Shown here: positions 45,630-55,424 of the stretch, piece after piece
Layout: the number at the start of each line of letters is the position of its first letter
Position numbering within the stretch: the stretch's first letter is position 1
Origin: Sympetrum striolatum
Lineage: Eukaryota; Arthropoda; Insecta; Odonata; Libellulidae
Direction of reading: 5' to 3'
DNA length: 64,000 nt
NCBI GenBank assembly: GCA_947579665.1
Contig: OX388344.1
Span: 11,092,346-11,156,345 of the forward strand
Translations under genes and position numbers: made by a program
The notes under the pieces: model-generated
What the model was told of the DNA's origin: nothing
Seen by the model: the letters and a program-made list of their open reading frames with translations, nothing else
Databases searched by the model: none

Positions 45630-46016
45630 ATACTTTTTATACTCGAATATAAGCCGAACTCATTATAAGCCGAGGTTTTTTCCGAACTCATTATAAGCCG
45701 AAATTTTATTCCAAAAAACTGGGAAAAGTAACCGAGTCGAATAGAAGCCTAGGGTGGGAAATGCAGCAGGTACTGGTACAGAATGAAAAGAAGTAGCTAT
45801 GAAATTACAGTAATTGAGGCATCGGTAGTTTAGTAAGAGAGAATTGACAAGGAATTGTTGAATAAGCAAGTGAGGAATTTTCCAGTTTACGACTAAGACG
45901 CTTCCTTGCCACGGGAGAACTGATAAGGGGAGCCCTCCCTCGAGTTTAAGAAGAGGGGCCTTGTACTAAGCATAAAAACTGTGCAGAAAAACTCGGCTTT
46001 TGCATGAGTATATAAT
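45630..46016. mobile_element. Possible MITE with 'TATACTCGAATATAAGCCGA' ends
   Basis: Near the left edge, TATACTCGAATATAAGCCGA is matched at the right by the reverse complement TATACTCATGCAAAAGCCGA (about 45,996-46,015). CCGAACTCATTATAAGCCGA occurs twice in tandem with a 28-bp period (45,654 and 45,682). The ends are imperfect and no target duplication was identified; the class is unknown. Confidence 0.4.
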
Positions 46017-46289
46017 TGTATCCACTGTTAACTTTATTTACATGTATATATATCCATAGGGCACTAAATACGTATTTACGCGATGTAAGTTTATCGCTCT
46101 TAAGGTATTCGTGAAATTCAAATTCAGATCACAGAGTACGATCAAATCTGTTTCTATCACAAAGCAATGTCTTTAGAAAAGTATTAAATTAAGCAAAAGT
46201 CATGCTGCAACCCATTTAACAAAAAAACATACAGCTAAACATGGGCTGCTGAAAGTCAATCTAGCCTTGTCTAATGATCTGCAAAAATG

Positions 46290-46796
46290 GGCAAAAACAA
46301 ATGTGAAGCCTGGTCAAAAAATTTGTTCCAAGATATACAGCCAAATATGTTTCTATGGTCCAAAACACTACTGACTCTTCGTCTTCGGAAAATTGCGATA
46401 TGGATATTTCGGACACGGTAAATCGAAGTTCTACGGATTTGGGATCTACTCCGTTAAAAATTCGGAGAGTGAGTAGTAGGGATAAAGTGAACCTACGTGT
46501 AACGAAAAATTGAACGCATGCAGAAAGTAGTAACAGACAAAATAACGTTAGCCGCTGGAATACCAGCTGAAGATATAGGACAAACTAGTCAGTGTGATGT
46601 TGAGGAATACTCGTCATGCTGATCTAAAAAAAGAAATTCAAACAAAAATTAAAATATCCGATAGATCAATGAAAGTTCAACTATTGACATTGGCCCCAAA
46701 GAGTTGGTCGATAGCACTTACAGCGAAAACATTTAGGGTATCAGAACGAACAGTGAAAGCAGTACGGCTGGAATTGCATGGCTATCGGGCGTGACC
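46290..46796 (+). pseudogene. Broken gene with a helix-turn-helix-like C-terminal region, transposon-associated
   Basis: In one frame: TDSSSSENCDMDISDTVNRS then STPLKIRRVSSRDKVNLRV (about 46,365-46,510). After a one-base shift: KIERMQKVVTDKITLAAGIP with AEDIGQTSQCDVEEYSS. Then in another frame: KKEIQTKIKISDRSMKVQLL followed by TLAPKSWSIALTAKTFRVSE and RTVKAVRLELHGYRA, stop at 46,792-46,794. The last part, 'KVQLLTLxPxSWSxxxTAxxFxVSExxVxxAR', is a sequence type I recall from uncharacterised arthropod and cnidarian repeat proteins. It looks like a short DNA-binding helix-turn-helix, probably a transposon accessory gene. The two frame changes show it is dead. Function not assigned. Confidence 0.55.
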
Positions 46797-46831
46797 CCTA
46801 CGGCGATGGGGTTACTGGTTCAAATGCCTGA

Positions 46832-46858
46832 ACTGGTAGTGACGATGTCACTACCAGT
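46832..46858. repeat. 12-bp perfect inverted repeat
   Basis: ACTGGTAGTGAC, GAT, GTCACTACCAGT. It sits 35 bp after the end of the broken HTH gene. Confidence 0.85.
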
Positions 46859-46984
46859 ACCAGTCATGGACCAACGCAATATACTAAAAATGTCTACATA
46901 AAATAACCAGGACGATAAACAACAGAAGACATGTGGAGCCACCATAGCAACGTTCTCAACTTTGTTAATTTTTTTATGGCTGTA

Positions 46985-47340
46985 CGTGCTCGCGATGAAA
47001 AACCAAGTGTACTTTTTTAAGAGGTTTGAAACATGCTCTTTCAAATAAAAATTATTTACAAGAGTATCGAAAAGGTCTTTCTTTTCTAAGAGCGGGCAGA
47101 AAATAACCTATTTTTCTCGTTTTTACAAATGTCATCCTCATAGTTGTCCCTATTTCTAGGGTCTTATATGCTCGAGATGAAAAACTAAGTATACTTTTTT
47201 AGAGGGTTGAAATCATTCTCTATTTAATAAAAATTTTTCAAAAGAAATTCCAGAGGGTCTTTTTTTGTAAAAGCGGGTTAAAAATAGCCTATTTTTGGCT
47301 TTTTTACAAAAATTGTCAAATGTTGACTCAATTTTTAAAA
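46985..47340 (+). repeat. Two-unit ~183-bp degenerate tandem repeat
   Basis: GCTCGCGATGAAAAACCAAG (about 46,989) and GCTCGAGATGAAAAACTAAG (about 47,171) start two copies. Each continues through GTATACTTTTTT-like, AAAAGGTCTTT-like, AAGCGGG and AATAGCCTATTTTT phrases. It lies in the right arm of the Harbinger-type insertion and is non-coding. Confidence 0.7.
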
Positions 47341-47344
47341 TAAT

Positions 47345-48190
47345 GGAAAGTACTAGGAATATGAAATTTTATATTTATAAACTATGTATTGATATGTTAT
47401 CATTCGATAAATTTCACGTTGATTATATCATTTCTTCTTGAAATATAAAAAGCCAAAGTTTTAATTTTTTTCGATCCGCAATTTTTTGGGCCAGTTTTGC
47501 ACAGAATTTTCTGCAAGGAGGTCGCTCTTACAGTTATTTTTATTACTTTGTTTAATAGAGCGGAAAAAGTTGTTTAAGATAGCCAAAGTGTGTTTACTTC
47601 ATAAAACAATTCTCTGAGATACTACGCCTCAAAGTTACTGAAAACTCATAGTCATGTTGAAGAAGGCAGCGACACGGGGTCAAACAATCTTCTATATCTC
47701 AGCAATTATACCATCGGCGATAGTAAAACTTTACAAATGTTCATAAGAGATATGTGTAAATGTCCATACAAAATTTCATCGAAATCCGTGATGGTCGAGC
47801 GGGGACCACTAGACCACTTGGCATGGAATGGCCCATATGTGTTTGTTTTTGTGGACCTGAAAAGGATCGTAGTTTTATTCCAATGAAACTTGTGGAGAAG
47901 AGAATACCATTTTATTTCATTCGTAATGAATTTACTCAATATCAATACGGCCTCAGTCGATTTTATTTAAAAATTAAATAAACTGATATCGAAATCTCTG
48001 GAAAGACGCACTGAATGTTGAACGAAAATCCAACTGGTTGGATTTACGTGCACTGAGGCATGCGTCATGAAAAAGAGGTCCGGTCAACTTGCAAGAGGCA
48101 TGCGCTATTGCATACCTCTCCTTCATCATACCGTGCGCTATGACGCATGCCTGTGTTGAATAGAAAGTTGCACAAGTGGAAATAGCTTTA
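47345..48190. other. Right arm of the Harbinger-type insertion, non-coding
   Basis: No intact frame. 47,690-47,850 has a repeat-like phrase (ATTTCATCGAAATCCGTGATGG) often seen in arthropod repeats. The last ~130 bp carry GCATGC-containing motifs (48,096, 48,143) matching the left arm near 36,105, followed by the right inverted end. Confidence 0.5.
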
Positions 48191-48987
48191 GAGAGAAAAC
48201 GCACATAGAACAGCGATAAAATAAAACGTTAAAGTAAAAAGATATAATTGCACAATCAGGGAGAGGGGGGGCGAATTAGCATGGTAATATTATAAAACGA
48301 AAAAAAGTTGAACATACATGTATTTTTTTGTCAAGTAACTCAAAATAATAAACATCAGCATGAAATAAAATGATTAGGTTCTTCAAAAGAAACTAAGGAA
48401 CATGAAAAACGTGCTTAATTACCACTGGAAAACAATTCAACAAAAAAAATATATCGGTCGCACAGCGAAACTACCAGAGATACAAAGGAACCTTGCCAAC
48501 GGCTGAAAAGGATAACGGAAGCGCTACGGGGTGGCGCTGCTCGAAAACGGCCTTCGAAAAGCAAAGCGAATTTTGGTGACGATCGTCGTCGCTCAGCGTT
48601 CAACGTGTTAATGACCTAATGTCTTATTTGAATAACTAGAAAAAGGGATCAGGGACCGCAGTGCAATATACGTAGAAATCAAAGGGGCAAATTCTTATCT
48701 TAAGATCAGAAGTAATGCATGGCAATATAGCCCTCAAGGAGTCAAATAACAGTCATACTGTTGTATAATCTTAAGATAAGCATATACTGTTTTCGTAAAA
48801 TAAATACATTCTTAACAAAACTGAGTTGCAACAACATCATGCGCCTACCTATTCCAAATACAATTTTCTTCTTCCCTTGTAGTTAGCGCAACTTTATTTA
48901 AAGGTTCAACAATAGCCTCAGAAAGCCATACAATCTTTTTGACGGCCAATGCATCACAAAAATCTCATTCTTTTTATTTTTATAAAA

Positions 48988-49025
48988 AAGAATAGCAAAT
49001 AAGCTATAGCTTATTTGCTATTCTT
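48988..49025. repeat. 38-bp perfect palindrome in the 3' UTR of a LINE
   Basis: AAGAATAGCAAATAAGCTA (48,988-49,006) is followed immediately by its exact reverse complement (49,007-49,025). It lies about 60 bp after the LINE stop codon, where a stem-loop recognised by the LINE RT would be expected. Confidence 0.9.
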
Positions 49026-49085
49026 GTATTTGTATTATAATACAAAAAAATCATATAACATAATTGAACAATCCTTACAGATTTC

Positions 49086-49993
49086 TCAAAATAAATCATA
49101 ATTTTCTACCCACGATGTAATATTTTTCTTAAATTCCCCCACACTCCCCACTCCTCTAATTTCCCGCGGTAGATCATTAAAACACTTTACACCCTCGTAA
49201 AATATTGATTTACCCGAACCGCTAGCCACTTTTCCAGTTCCATAAAAGCAGTCTGTCTTGTGTTATAACCATGTATTTGACCATTTTCCACCAAGAATGA
49301 TTGTAAGTAGGCAGGCAACAATCCATTTTTAATTTTAAAAATAAATAATAAAACATCAGCTACAATTTCCTTCCTGACCATTAACATGTCCATCTCCTTC
49401 CACATAGCTTTAACATTACTCCGTCTATCTTTGTTCAACACAATTCTTACACCAGAATTTAAAACTTTTTGTAGTCTTTCAACATCACCCACTTTACAAC
49501 CAAATAAAACAGTAGAACAATATTTTACATGAGGATAGACAATATATAGCCTTTAATAACAATTTTTTAGCTTTTCTAGATAACACATCTCTTAGTTTAC
49601 GAATAATACAAATCTTCTTTGCTATCTTTTTTCTTATATAATCTATGTGTTCCCCAAATTTCATTTTTTCATCAATAATCACTCCTATATATTTAAAATT
49701 CTCAATCCATTCAACTCTTTCATTTTTATTTACAATCACCTCACCTTTTTTTCATTATTTCTCTTTCTTTTTTTCTTTCCTATTACCATACATTTAATTT
49801 TTTTCACATTTAGACATAATTTATTTTTTTCTAACCACTCACATACTTTCTTCAATTCTTCATTAATCATTTTAAGATTTCCCTCGAAATCATTTCCTTT
49901 TACATAGATAAGTGCATCATCAGCAAATAAATGTATAAAAGATCTATTTAAGACATCAGGAAAATCATTAATAAACAACAATAATGGTCCCTT
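49086..49993 (-). pseudogene. 5'-truncated LINE RT fragment (second half)
   Basis: From 49,993 on the minus strand: GPLLLFINDFPDVLNRSFIH then LFADDALIYVKG (motif B end and the catalytic FADD box, both Asp present), CEWLEKNKLCLNVKKIKCMV, FKYIGVIIDEKMKFGEHIDY, MGDVERLQKVLNSGVRIVLN (the ExxQK-ARxxx region). It ends YNTRQTAFMELEKW and SIFYEGVKCFNDLPREIRGV...FKKNITSWV with a stop at 49,086-49,088. This is the typical C-terminus of CR1/I-like LINEs ('xKSxxYxGxxxWNxLPxxIR'). A few frame changes break it into pieces (near 49,740 and 49,494). The copy starts sharply inside motif B, a normal 5' truncation. It is distinct in sequence from the other LINE copies here. Confidence 0.87.
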
Positions 49994-49994
49994 C

Positions 49995-51560
49995 TATAGC
50001 TGGGATTTCTGTTTTGCAATTCTAGCTTTGCTCTGTAAGATAAAATCGGAATACATCAAATATAAATAGCTTCCACAAACCATCTAAATCCATTTTCCTG
50101 CAATCTTCAATCCAAAGCTTCATGTGATGCTTGGCTACTTTGATAAAGTATTTCTTTTAAAAATTATTTATTCCATCTTATTTCCATCTGCAGTATAGGT
50201 TGAAAAGAAGTAAAGCTACTTTATTCCTGTTCTGAAATTTGTATTGCTATGTTTCTTATTAATGTTTTTAGTGCATAATTCTAATTGAGGAAACATCACA
50301 AGTTTTGTATCCATGTTGCCGATATAACCAATTGATTTTTCTTCCTTCCATTATATTAATAATAAAGCTGTGAAAATTAATATTTTAGGCTCATAATTAT
50401 CTGACCAACACTGTACAATCTTGGTTAGTATTAAACTTCATAAATCTTTGGGACTGTTATGATTTACTCTCAAAATCCTGTAATTTCTAATAATTCCTAA
50501 TTATATAATTTTCACTCCTTGAATAGCCATAATTTTTGTTGATACAGCATAGCAGATTTTCTATTTTTTTAAGATAACTATGAATTTAGATTATAAAGAA
50601 TTTCTTAAGCTGTTCTTGAAATGATGAGCTGTACGTGTTCAATGATTATTGTCTTAATTCCATTAGAGATATATTAATGATATATTTATTATAAGCAACA
50701 AGCACATATACTCAATATTTTCTGCCAAATCATTGATAATATTTTGAAAATAAAGATCAGATGGGTGATATTTATTTAACTAATTTTTATGGGCAGAGCC
50801 CAGTTACATATAAACAATAATAAACTATATAAATGTATTATTTAGACAGAAGAATTTCAAAATATATAAATTCAACTAAATTTAAATTGTGGAAACATAA
50901 TTTGTATACAAAGAAATGGAAAGTAAAACATTAAAAAAATAATTCACATATTAATGTGATAATATGGCATTTAACATTAGCCCATTAGTATCAGTGAATT
51001 AACCAAGATTACAATACATATAGTATAATTAGACAGATTCATCACAAAGCATGTGAGAGATCTTATTAAAGAATAGTAAACCTCTAACTAGGATTGGATA
51101 TTTTTTTTAAAGCTATCAGTTAGGATGTTGTGAATGTCTTTATCATTACAAATTGTGATGGCATCCCTTAAGCATTCTGTATATTGGGAGGAAATAAGTA
51201 TAATTCTTTCTTAGATGAGGAATCGAGAAGATTTTATCACTCCTTGCTGGAACATGGAAGTCAACCAGTAAATCACTACAGCTCGCCTTGTAATTAATGA
51301 CTTTATGTACAAAAATCAATCCAGCCTGGGTTCTTCAAGATTCCAAAGTATTAATGTTTAAATCATTAACTCCGTTTTGCATTTCCCAATTTACTACTTT
51401 TTGAGATAGCAGATATGCACTTTTGGTAAATTAAATAAACAATGACAGTTTCAAATTTTGAATAGCTGGCAAAATTTAGTGATTAATAAAAGCAGATAAA
51501 AGTGAAGCAGAAAATAAATTTCTATTTGGACACAATAATTTGAATTAATTGAAATTTTGC
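49995..51560. other. AT-rich stretch, nothing recognised
   Basis: No open frame of interest, repeat terminus or RNA gene was seen. Confidence 0.45.
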
Positions 51561-51561
51561 T

Positions 51562-51716
51562 AGTCATGAGTTGTGGTATTTGTCCACACAACCGTTGCAG
51601 ATTTAATGGGTTTGCATTTTGACCCTCACTCCAAATAATACATTGAACGAGGATCAAAATGCAAACACCATTAGCAATGCAGCAGGCTGACTAGACAAAT
51701 ACCATAACTCATGACT
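51562..51716. repeat. Long imperfect hairpin (~65-nt arms, 21-nt loop)
   Basis: The left arm 51,562-51,627 (AGTCATGAGTTGTGGTATTT...GCATTTTGACCCTC) pairs with the right arm 51,649-51,716 (GAGGATCAAAATGCAAAC...AAATACCATAACTCATGACT). The terminal 22 bp and the loop-proximal ~18 bp are nearly perfect, with internal bulges between them. It could be a foldback MITE or a microRNA-like precursor. Confidence 0.85.
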
Positions 51717-51789
51717 TAGTTTTCAACTAATAAGAATTATGCATTCCCTGTGAAAAGTAAATTCACAAACTTATTACTCAAATGAAAAT

Positions 51790-52260
51790 CAGAAATGTTT
51801 TGGAAACAGCAAATCCCTTGGTTGCACAACATTCATTGATAATGTTTACATAAAATCTCTAAGCTTATTTTAAAAAATTCAGAAGACCTAGAATCTGCAC
51901 ACAAACTTCCTAAGCTGCACAAAATTTAGCATAGATATTTGCCTAAAACCTTACAGCTTATTTCAAAAATTTAAAAAGAGGAAAAATATTAACACTTTTC
52001 TCTTAAGATTTAGTGTTAATGTTAAATCAAAAATTTCAAAGATTATTTGGAAAATATCAAAAGAGCAATAATCTGCAGACTAACCTCCTAACATGCACAA
52101 TATTTAGCATTAATCTTTAACTAAATTTTCACAGCTTGTTTAAACATTTTTAAGAGAGCAATAATCTGTAGAATAACCTCCTAAGATGCACAATATTTAG
52201 CATTACTCCTTACCTAAACTTCCAAAGCTTGCTTAACAAATATCAAAAGAGCTAACCCAA
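51790..52260. repeat. ~91-bp degenerate minisatellite, about five units
   Basis: AATCTGCACACAAACTTCC (51,893), AATCTGCAGACTAACCTCC (52,071) and AATCTGTAGAATAACCTCC (52,162) start units that continue with AAGATGCACAATATTTAGCA, CCTAAA...CAGCTT and ATCAAAAGAG. A more decayed unit lies between the first two (about 51,985-52,070) and one before them, giving a period near 91 bp. Confidence 0.78.
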
Positions 52261-52449
52261 ATTGCAAATGCTAAGATCCCTCCCAATACATATATTTCAT
52301 TAGAACGAGAGGTATGAATTTAGAGCCAAGAGAGCAAACTCACAGAAAATATATTTTTATTTATTAAGCCAGGACTTAATAAATTGATGTGATGCACAAG
52401 TTTTTTCAAAGAGAAGTCATGATACAGCAAAACCTCTTCCTTAGCTGAT

Positions 52450-53570
52450 TCTTATTCTGTTCAAGAATTCTCCTATACTTCCCTTTGTCTTTTGCCCAAA
52501 ATTTATTGATAAATGACCTACAAATAGGTTTCTATAAGTTAAATACATGAAGTAGAGGGCTTCAAGCAATTGCAAGGGTAGGTTCTGAGAATGGACAAAT
52601 ATGGTTTCCAATTTTCTCAACATTAGTAATTCATTCTAATCTTGAAATTAAACGTGACATTGAACTGTAAGCTAATTGATTAAACGAAGTGTTATCATAA
52701 TGCCAAAAATAATTCAGTAAAATTATGTGGCAAAATGTAGAAATATTTTCAATTGTACAAGAATACAAGATCAGACTATTACGCAAACTGCATTATCATA
52801 CTGAAAATATAATGCATTTTCAAACAAATTAAATCAACAAGAAGCTGAGTTTTTCAAGCAATTGAAATGTTAGATCTAATACAATGTTCACAGTAAGAAC
52901 AAAATTGGTTTAGGAAGACTCAGTTCGAATCATTGAATAAAACATGAAATTGAGCTGTAAGTAAATATCTTAGCCAAAGCATCATCATCATATTCAAAAC
53001 AAAATACATTCGAAGTAACTCAAAGAAATGAGAAAAACTGGAGGTCAAAATATCAATTGCAGGTGAGAATGAATGGGGAAACTAATTGCAAACTACATTA
53101 CTATAATGAATATCTAACATGTTATGGACCACGTTTAAGAAATGAAATACTATATTTAATCTGTCTTATTTCTTATCTACAAAAGAAGAACTGAGGTGAA
53201 AAACTTCTCATAATATAAAAATACAAGAAATATGCCTTCTTCCTATCAGCTCTAATCTTGGTAATAGGTGAACATAACATTGCACTGTAAGTAAATTAAT
53301 CAAACAATCTGTCATCATAATTTTAAGATATACAAGAGTTATCTCAAAGTTCAGAGAGAACTTCAAGGCAAAATATGAATTGGAAATAAAAATGGCTGAA
53401 GAGATTATCATGCAAACTACATAATTGTCATATAACATGGTTTACAACAAAAGCAATGCCCTGAGTTACAGTTCAAAAATACTATATTCTGTCTATAACA
53501 TATATTTTCTATCAACGAAAAATTGAAGTGGAAGCCATTCACAGAACTTAAGAATACAAGAATAATGCTT
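52450..53570. repeat. ~300-325-bp degenerate tandem repeat, three to four units
   Basis: TTGAACTGTAAGCTAATTGA (52,661), TTGAGCTGTAAGTAAAT (52,951) and TTGCACTGTAAGTAAATTAA (53,280) recur with periods of about 290 and 330 bp. A second anchor, GCAAACTGCATTATCATA (52,783), GCAAACTACATTACTATA (53,087) and GCAAACTACATAATTGTC (53,412), gives the same spacing. Similarity between units is low. Non-coding. Confidence 0.7.
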
Positions 53571-53574
53571 TCTT

Positions 53575-55140
53575 CCTATCCTCATCAGAGATAGTACATT
53601 AGCGTTCCATCAGTCAACAATATTTTAAAGTGGAAGGCTTATTTGCCTTTATATATTTATATTCCCAGCTATCTGAGTCTCTGGTTACTCACAAGTAGAA
53701 CAAATACATAAATATCCTAAGGCAACAATTAATTAAAAATAACAAATCACGTGTCTGAGTATTCTAAAGCAAGAGGTTTCACTCTATCAGGTTAAAATCA
53801 CGGTAATACATTATTCACTGACATTGCTGTTTCCAAAACATTTCTATTCCTAAGAAGCATGAAAAATCTAAACCCATAGAGCAACAGAAGCATGAACCAC
53901 TGATTGTGAGGTGTTTAAGATTGTTTGAGGAGTTGGTTAAACATTTTGAGGAAAGTAAGTTTGAAATTCAATTGTCTGGAAAGCCGCTGATTCTAGCTAA
54001 AAATTTGCTCAAACATTCTTCATAAGTACCATTTCAATAACCTAAAGTATCCAATGCTTAACTAAAATACTATTAATTTAATTAAATTAGATTTCAAAAA
54101 AGCAAAGGACAGACGATGCTAATCTTAAAATTTAAAATTGCGATGATTCTATAAGGAATCTCATCCTTATATTGAATTTCTACGACATTACCTCACTGTA
54201 AAGTATTTCAGCCAAAATTATATCAAATTAAAAATTAAACCCTTTCTTGAACAAGGAAAATAATCACAATTTAGAAATATATCTAAATATTCTGATAATA
54301 TTGAATATTTTAAATGATGTAACTTCATTATAATTAAATGATCAGGTAAATTAGTGAATCTTTCATTCAAACATTATATGATTCATTGTAATAATAATAT
54401 AATTATGTACAATGATAAGCAATCTCAGAAAAAGCTTCTAAGTCATATCCTTTAATCCCTAATGTTAGCTTAAGGTTCCGGCAAAGAAAAGGTTTACTTG
54501 AAGTTTCACAAGAATAGCATCATTTTAATTATTTTCAATACTCTAAAATTTAAACCCCATAAGTATAAGGCATTATGTTCTGTAACCAGAAGTCAAAGAG
54601 TTAAAATAATAATCACATCCCATTAATAAATGTCAATGAAATGTTTTCAATAAGTCCCATGAATGCATTCCAAAGAGGGATAGATTAACCTAAGTTTGAT
54701 GTAACTGTACTTATTTAATTCTAAGTACCATTCAAGAACTAACACTGAAACAATTAATCAAAGTGGGCTAAAGTAATTACCCTCAAGTGGTAAAAAAAAA
54801 TCATTATTTTATGAGATAATAAAAGTATGAAAGTAATGGCACAGAGATGTGGAAGTATTTTCGAGCATTCCTCAAAAATCAAACTATATAAAATATTTAA
54901 CCAAATAGATATCAATGAATAAAGAATTTTATATCAAAGAGACAGACTGCGTCTATGTTTATCAACTTGACTGTCTATAAACTGCTAACACCTTAAAAAT
55001 CAACTGCCAATGCCTAATCACTGTCAAAACATTAATAAAATCTAGAAAATGAGGGAATTGAATAGCAATAGCATCCATTATTCTATGGCTTTAGAAATTA
55101 TCATGTAATATAACTACACTTCCTGTAAAAAAACAACAGC
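53575..55140. other. AT-rich stretch, nothing recognised
   Basis: No gene, repeat terminus or structure was recognised. Confidence 0.45.
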
Positions 55141-55154
55141 TTTATTAAAAAAAT

Positions 55155-55420
55155 ACACAGGGGGGGCTATGGGGGCTGTAGCCCCCCCCCCCAGAAGTCA
55201 ACATGAAGAATAATTACTAAAATGTATCATCATTCATACTATTGAGATGTGAAGAAAATATTGTTTATCTACAACGATAGATAATAATTAGCATAATTCA
55301 AATATGTAAACTGAGTTTAATTTTATAAAATTTCTTACAAAAATCGATAAATAGAAAATGAATCTTTAATTACAACTCTCAAGCCCTCCCCCCACAGCTC
55401 GATCCTAGATCCGCCACTGG
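55155..55420. mobile_element. hAT-like MITE, right end preserved
   Basis: The right end reads on the minus strand CAGTGGCGGATCTAGGATCG, a standard hAT-MITE start (55,420 leftward). About 240 bp to the left is a G7CTA...TAGC11-type self-complementary run (about 55,163-55,191). The expected matching left terminus was not found, so the element is truncated or rearranged. Confidence 0.55.
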
Positions 55421-55424
55421 TGAC

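Larger units (their letters stand above)
36031..48187 (+). mobile_element. PIF/Harbinger-type insertion, ~12.2 kb, with nested elements
   Basis: The left end TGGTATGTCTACACTTGTGC (36,031-36,050) and the reverse complement of the right end AGCTATTTCCACTTGTGC (48,187-48,170) are imperfect inverted repeats sharing CACTTGTGC and later CAACA...GCATGC motifs. TTA flanks both sides (36,028-36,030 and 48,188-48,190), the PIF/Harbinger target duplication. A Harbinger transposase N-terminus lies just inside the left end. The interior has since received a hAT element, a PLE and a LINE. Alternatively, two Harbinger ends could bracket unrelated DNA by recombination, but the restored insertion site argues for one event. 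Confidence 0.68.
33622..48611 (-). mobile_element. piggyBac element split by a nested insertion
   Basis: The left boundary TTAA (33,622-33,625) is followed by CACTTTGAACGCT. The right boundary TTAA (48,608-48,611) is preceded by the reverse complement of CACGTTGAACGCT. The 13-bp ends match with one difference and TTAA is the invariant piggyBac target. Both ends also carry TTTGGTGACGATCGTCGTC (33,774-33,792 and 48,572-48,590). Transposase remnants lie on the minus strand at 34.5-35.5 kb, so the left end is 3'. Subtracting the Harbinger-type insertion (36,031-48,187) leaves about 2.8 kb, a reasonable size for a piggyBac element. Confidence 0.75.
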
